From Haliclona indistincta (taxonomy: Eukaryota; Porifera; Demospongiae; Haplosclerida; Chalinidae), in contig OZ024792.1 in the NCBI GenBank assembly GCA_964017065.1, positions 4,769,754 through 4,833,753 on the forward strand: DNA of 64,000 nucleotides. Direction: 5' to 3'. A program made the translations under genes and the position numbers. This document shows positions 63,584 through 64,000 of this stretch, piece after piece. The notes beneath the pieces are model-generated. The model had not been told where the DNA came from. It saw only the letters and a program-made list of their open reading frames with translations, and did not search any database. How positions within the stretch are numbered: position 1 is the first letter of the stretch; every line of letters starts with the position of its first letter.

Positions 63584-63796
63584 TTAATGAGCGTGGGTGT
63601 AATAAACTGCACGCCCACGAAGTGTGGCTGTCCCAGGCTTAGTTTCAATGCCTAAAACGTGTGTGTGGCGTAGCTTTCCAAGTCTCTTTGTGCTGGACAT
63701 CGGAAAAACTTCCTTGATGAAGCCTTTGACGACTAGGTCATTGTACGTACGGTGAGGAAAGTGTAGCTCAATATCGTCCTTCAGCGTCTTGGTACT
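63584..63796 (-). CDS. Possible 70-residue exon or gene fragment
   Basis: The frame is open from the stop at 63797-63799 to the TAA at 63584-63586 and begins with Ser, not Met. It includes D-D-I-E-L-H-F-P-H-R-T-Y and K-E-V-F-P-M-S-S-T-K-R-L-G-K-L-R. A short M-A-A-E-P-S-D-E-S-K start lies upstream at 63891 in another frame. Together these could be a disrupted gene or spliced exons running in from the right. The family is not recognised. Confidence 0.25.
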   Translation of the reverse strand, partial: STKTLKDDIELHFPHRTYNDLVVKGFIKEVFPMSSTKRLGKLRHTHVLGIETKPGTATLRGRAVYYTHAH

Positions 63797-64000
63797 TTAC
63801 CCGTTTCGACGGAGTAGGAACATCCCCAGTAGCTGCTTCCTCATAGTGGCTCTTTAGCCATTTTAGATTCATCTGACGGCTCCGCGGCCATCCCAAACGT
63901 GATGCTACAGACCTTGATCGCCTCTGACAGCAAGACTGTGACGAACGCTACGCATGTGCGTGGGCAGGTTGGGTCGAGAGCGTTGATCGTGCCCACGCAC

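Noticed and set aside
42001..64000. tRNA or rRNA genes
   Set aside because: No cloverleaf with A and B boxes and no rRNA-like block was recognised by eye; a dedicated scan was not possible.

Overview
The window reads as nuclear DNA of an invertebrate animal. Short spliced exons with GT-AG introns (many 50-270 bp), AT-rich spacers and many short inverted-repeat elements are all visible. A demosponge-like host is my best guess, but no marker gene proves it. A bacterial source is unlikely because spliced exons follow the main gene on the same strand.

Bases 1-42000 are one uninterrupted + strand reading frame of about 14,000 codons. It is already open at base 1 and starts inside a module, so the true start lies outside the window. 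The protein is a chain of about 113 degenerate Ig-like modules of about 124 residues. Each runs from a D-x-T-x-P linker through a strand ending L-x-L-T-F-S-E, an L-T-G-G turn, a D-L-N-x-I-K segment and a closing strand. Modules resemble bacterial Big_5/SwmB-type repeats. They are ordered in a super-repeat of 23 modules (8.53-8.64 kb), with four complete and two partial copies. The array stops in mid-module with no visible membrane anchor.

Bases 42531-43394 carry the last three exons of a WD-repeat gene resembling WDR49/WDR64, with an apparent frameshift in the last exon. No upstream exons are visible.

Bases 43986-47659 encode a small spliced coiled-coil protein (predicted 221 residues). A four-exon cassette is tandemly duplicated with matching splice phases. 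A single-cassette paralogue lies on the minus strand (61359 down to 57687). Between them are mobile-element debris, a 304-residue uncharacterised reading frame (54026-54940), a decayed Tc1/IS630-like transposase (56623-55824) and several MITE-like inverted-repeat elements. Several of these elements sit in introns of the minus-strand paralogue.

The giant gene and the small coiled-coil genes show no evident functional link. The right-hand 20 kb looks like a repeat-rich region shaped by local duplication and transposition.
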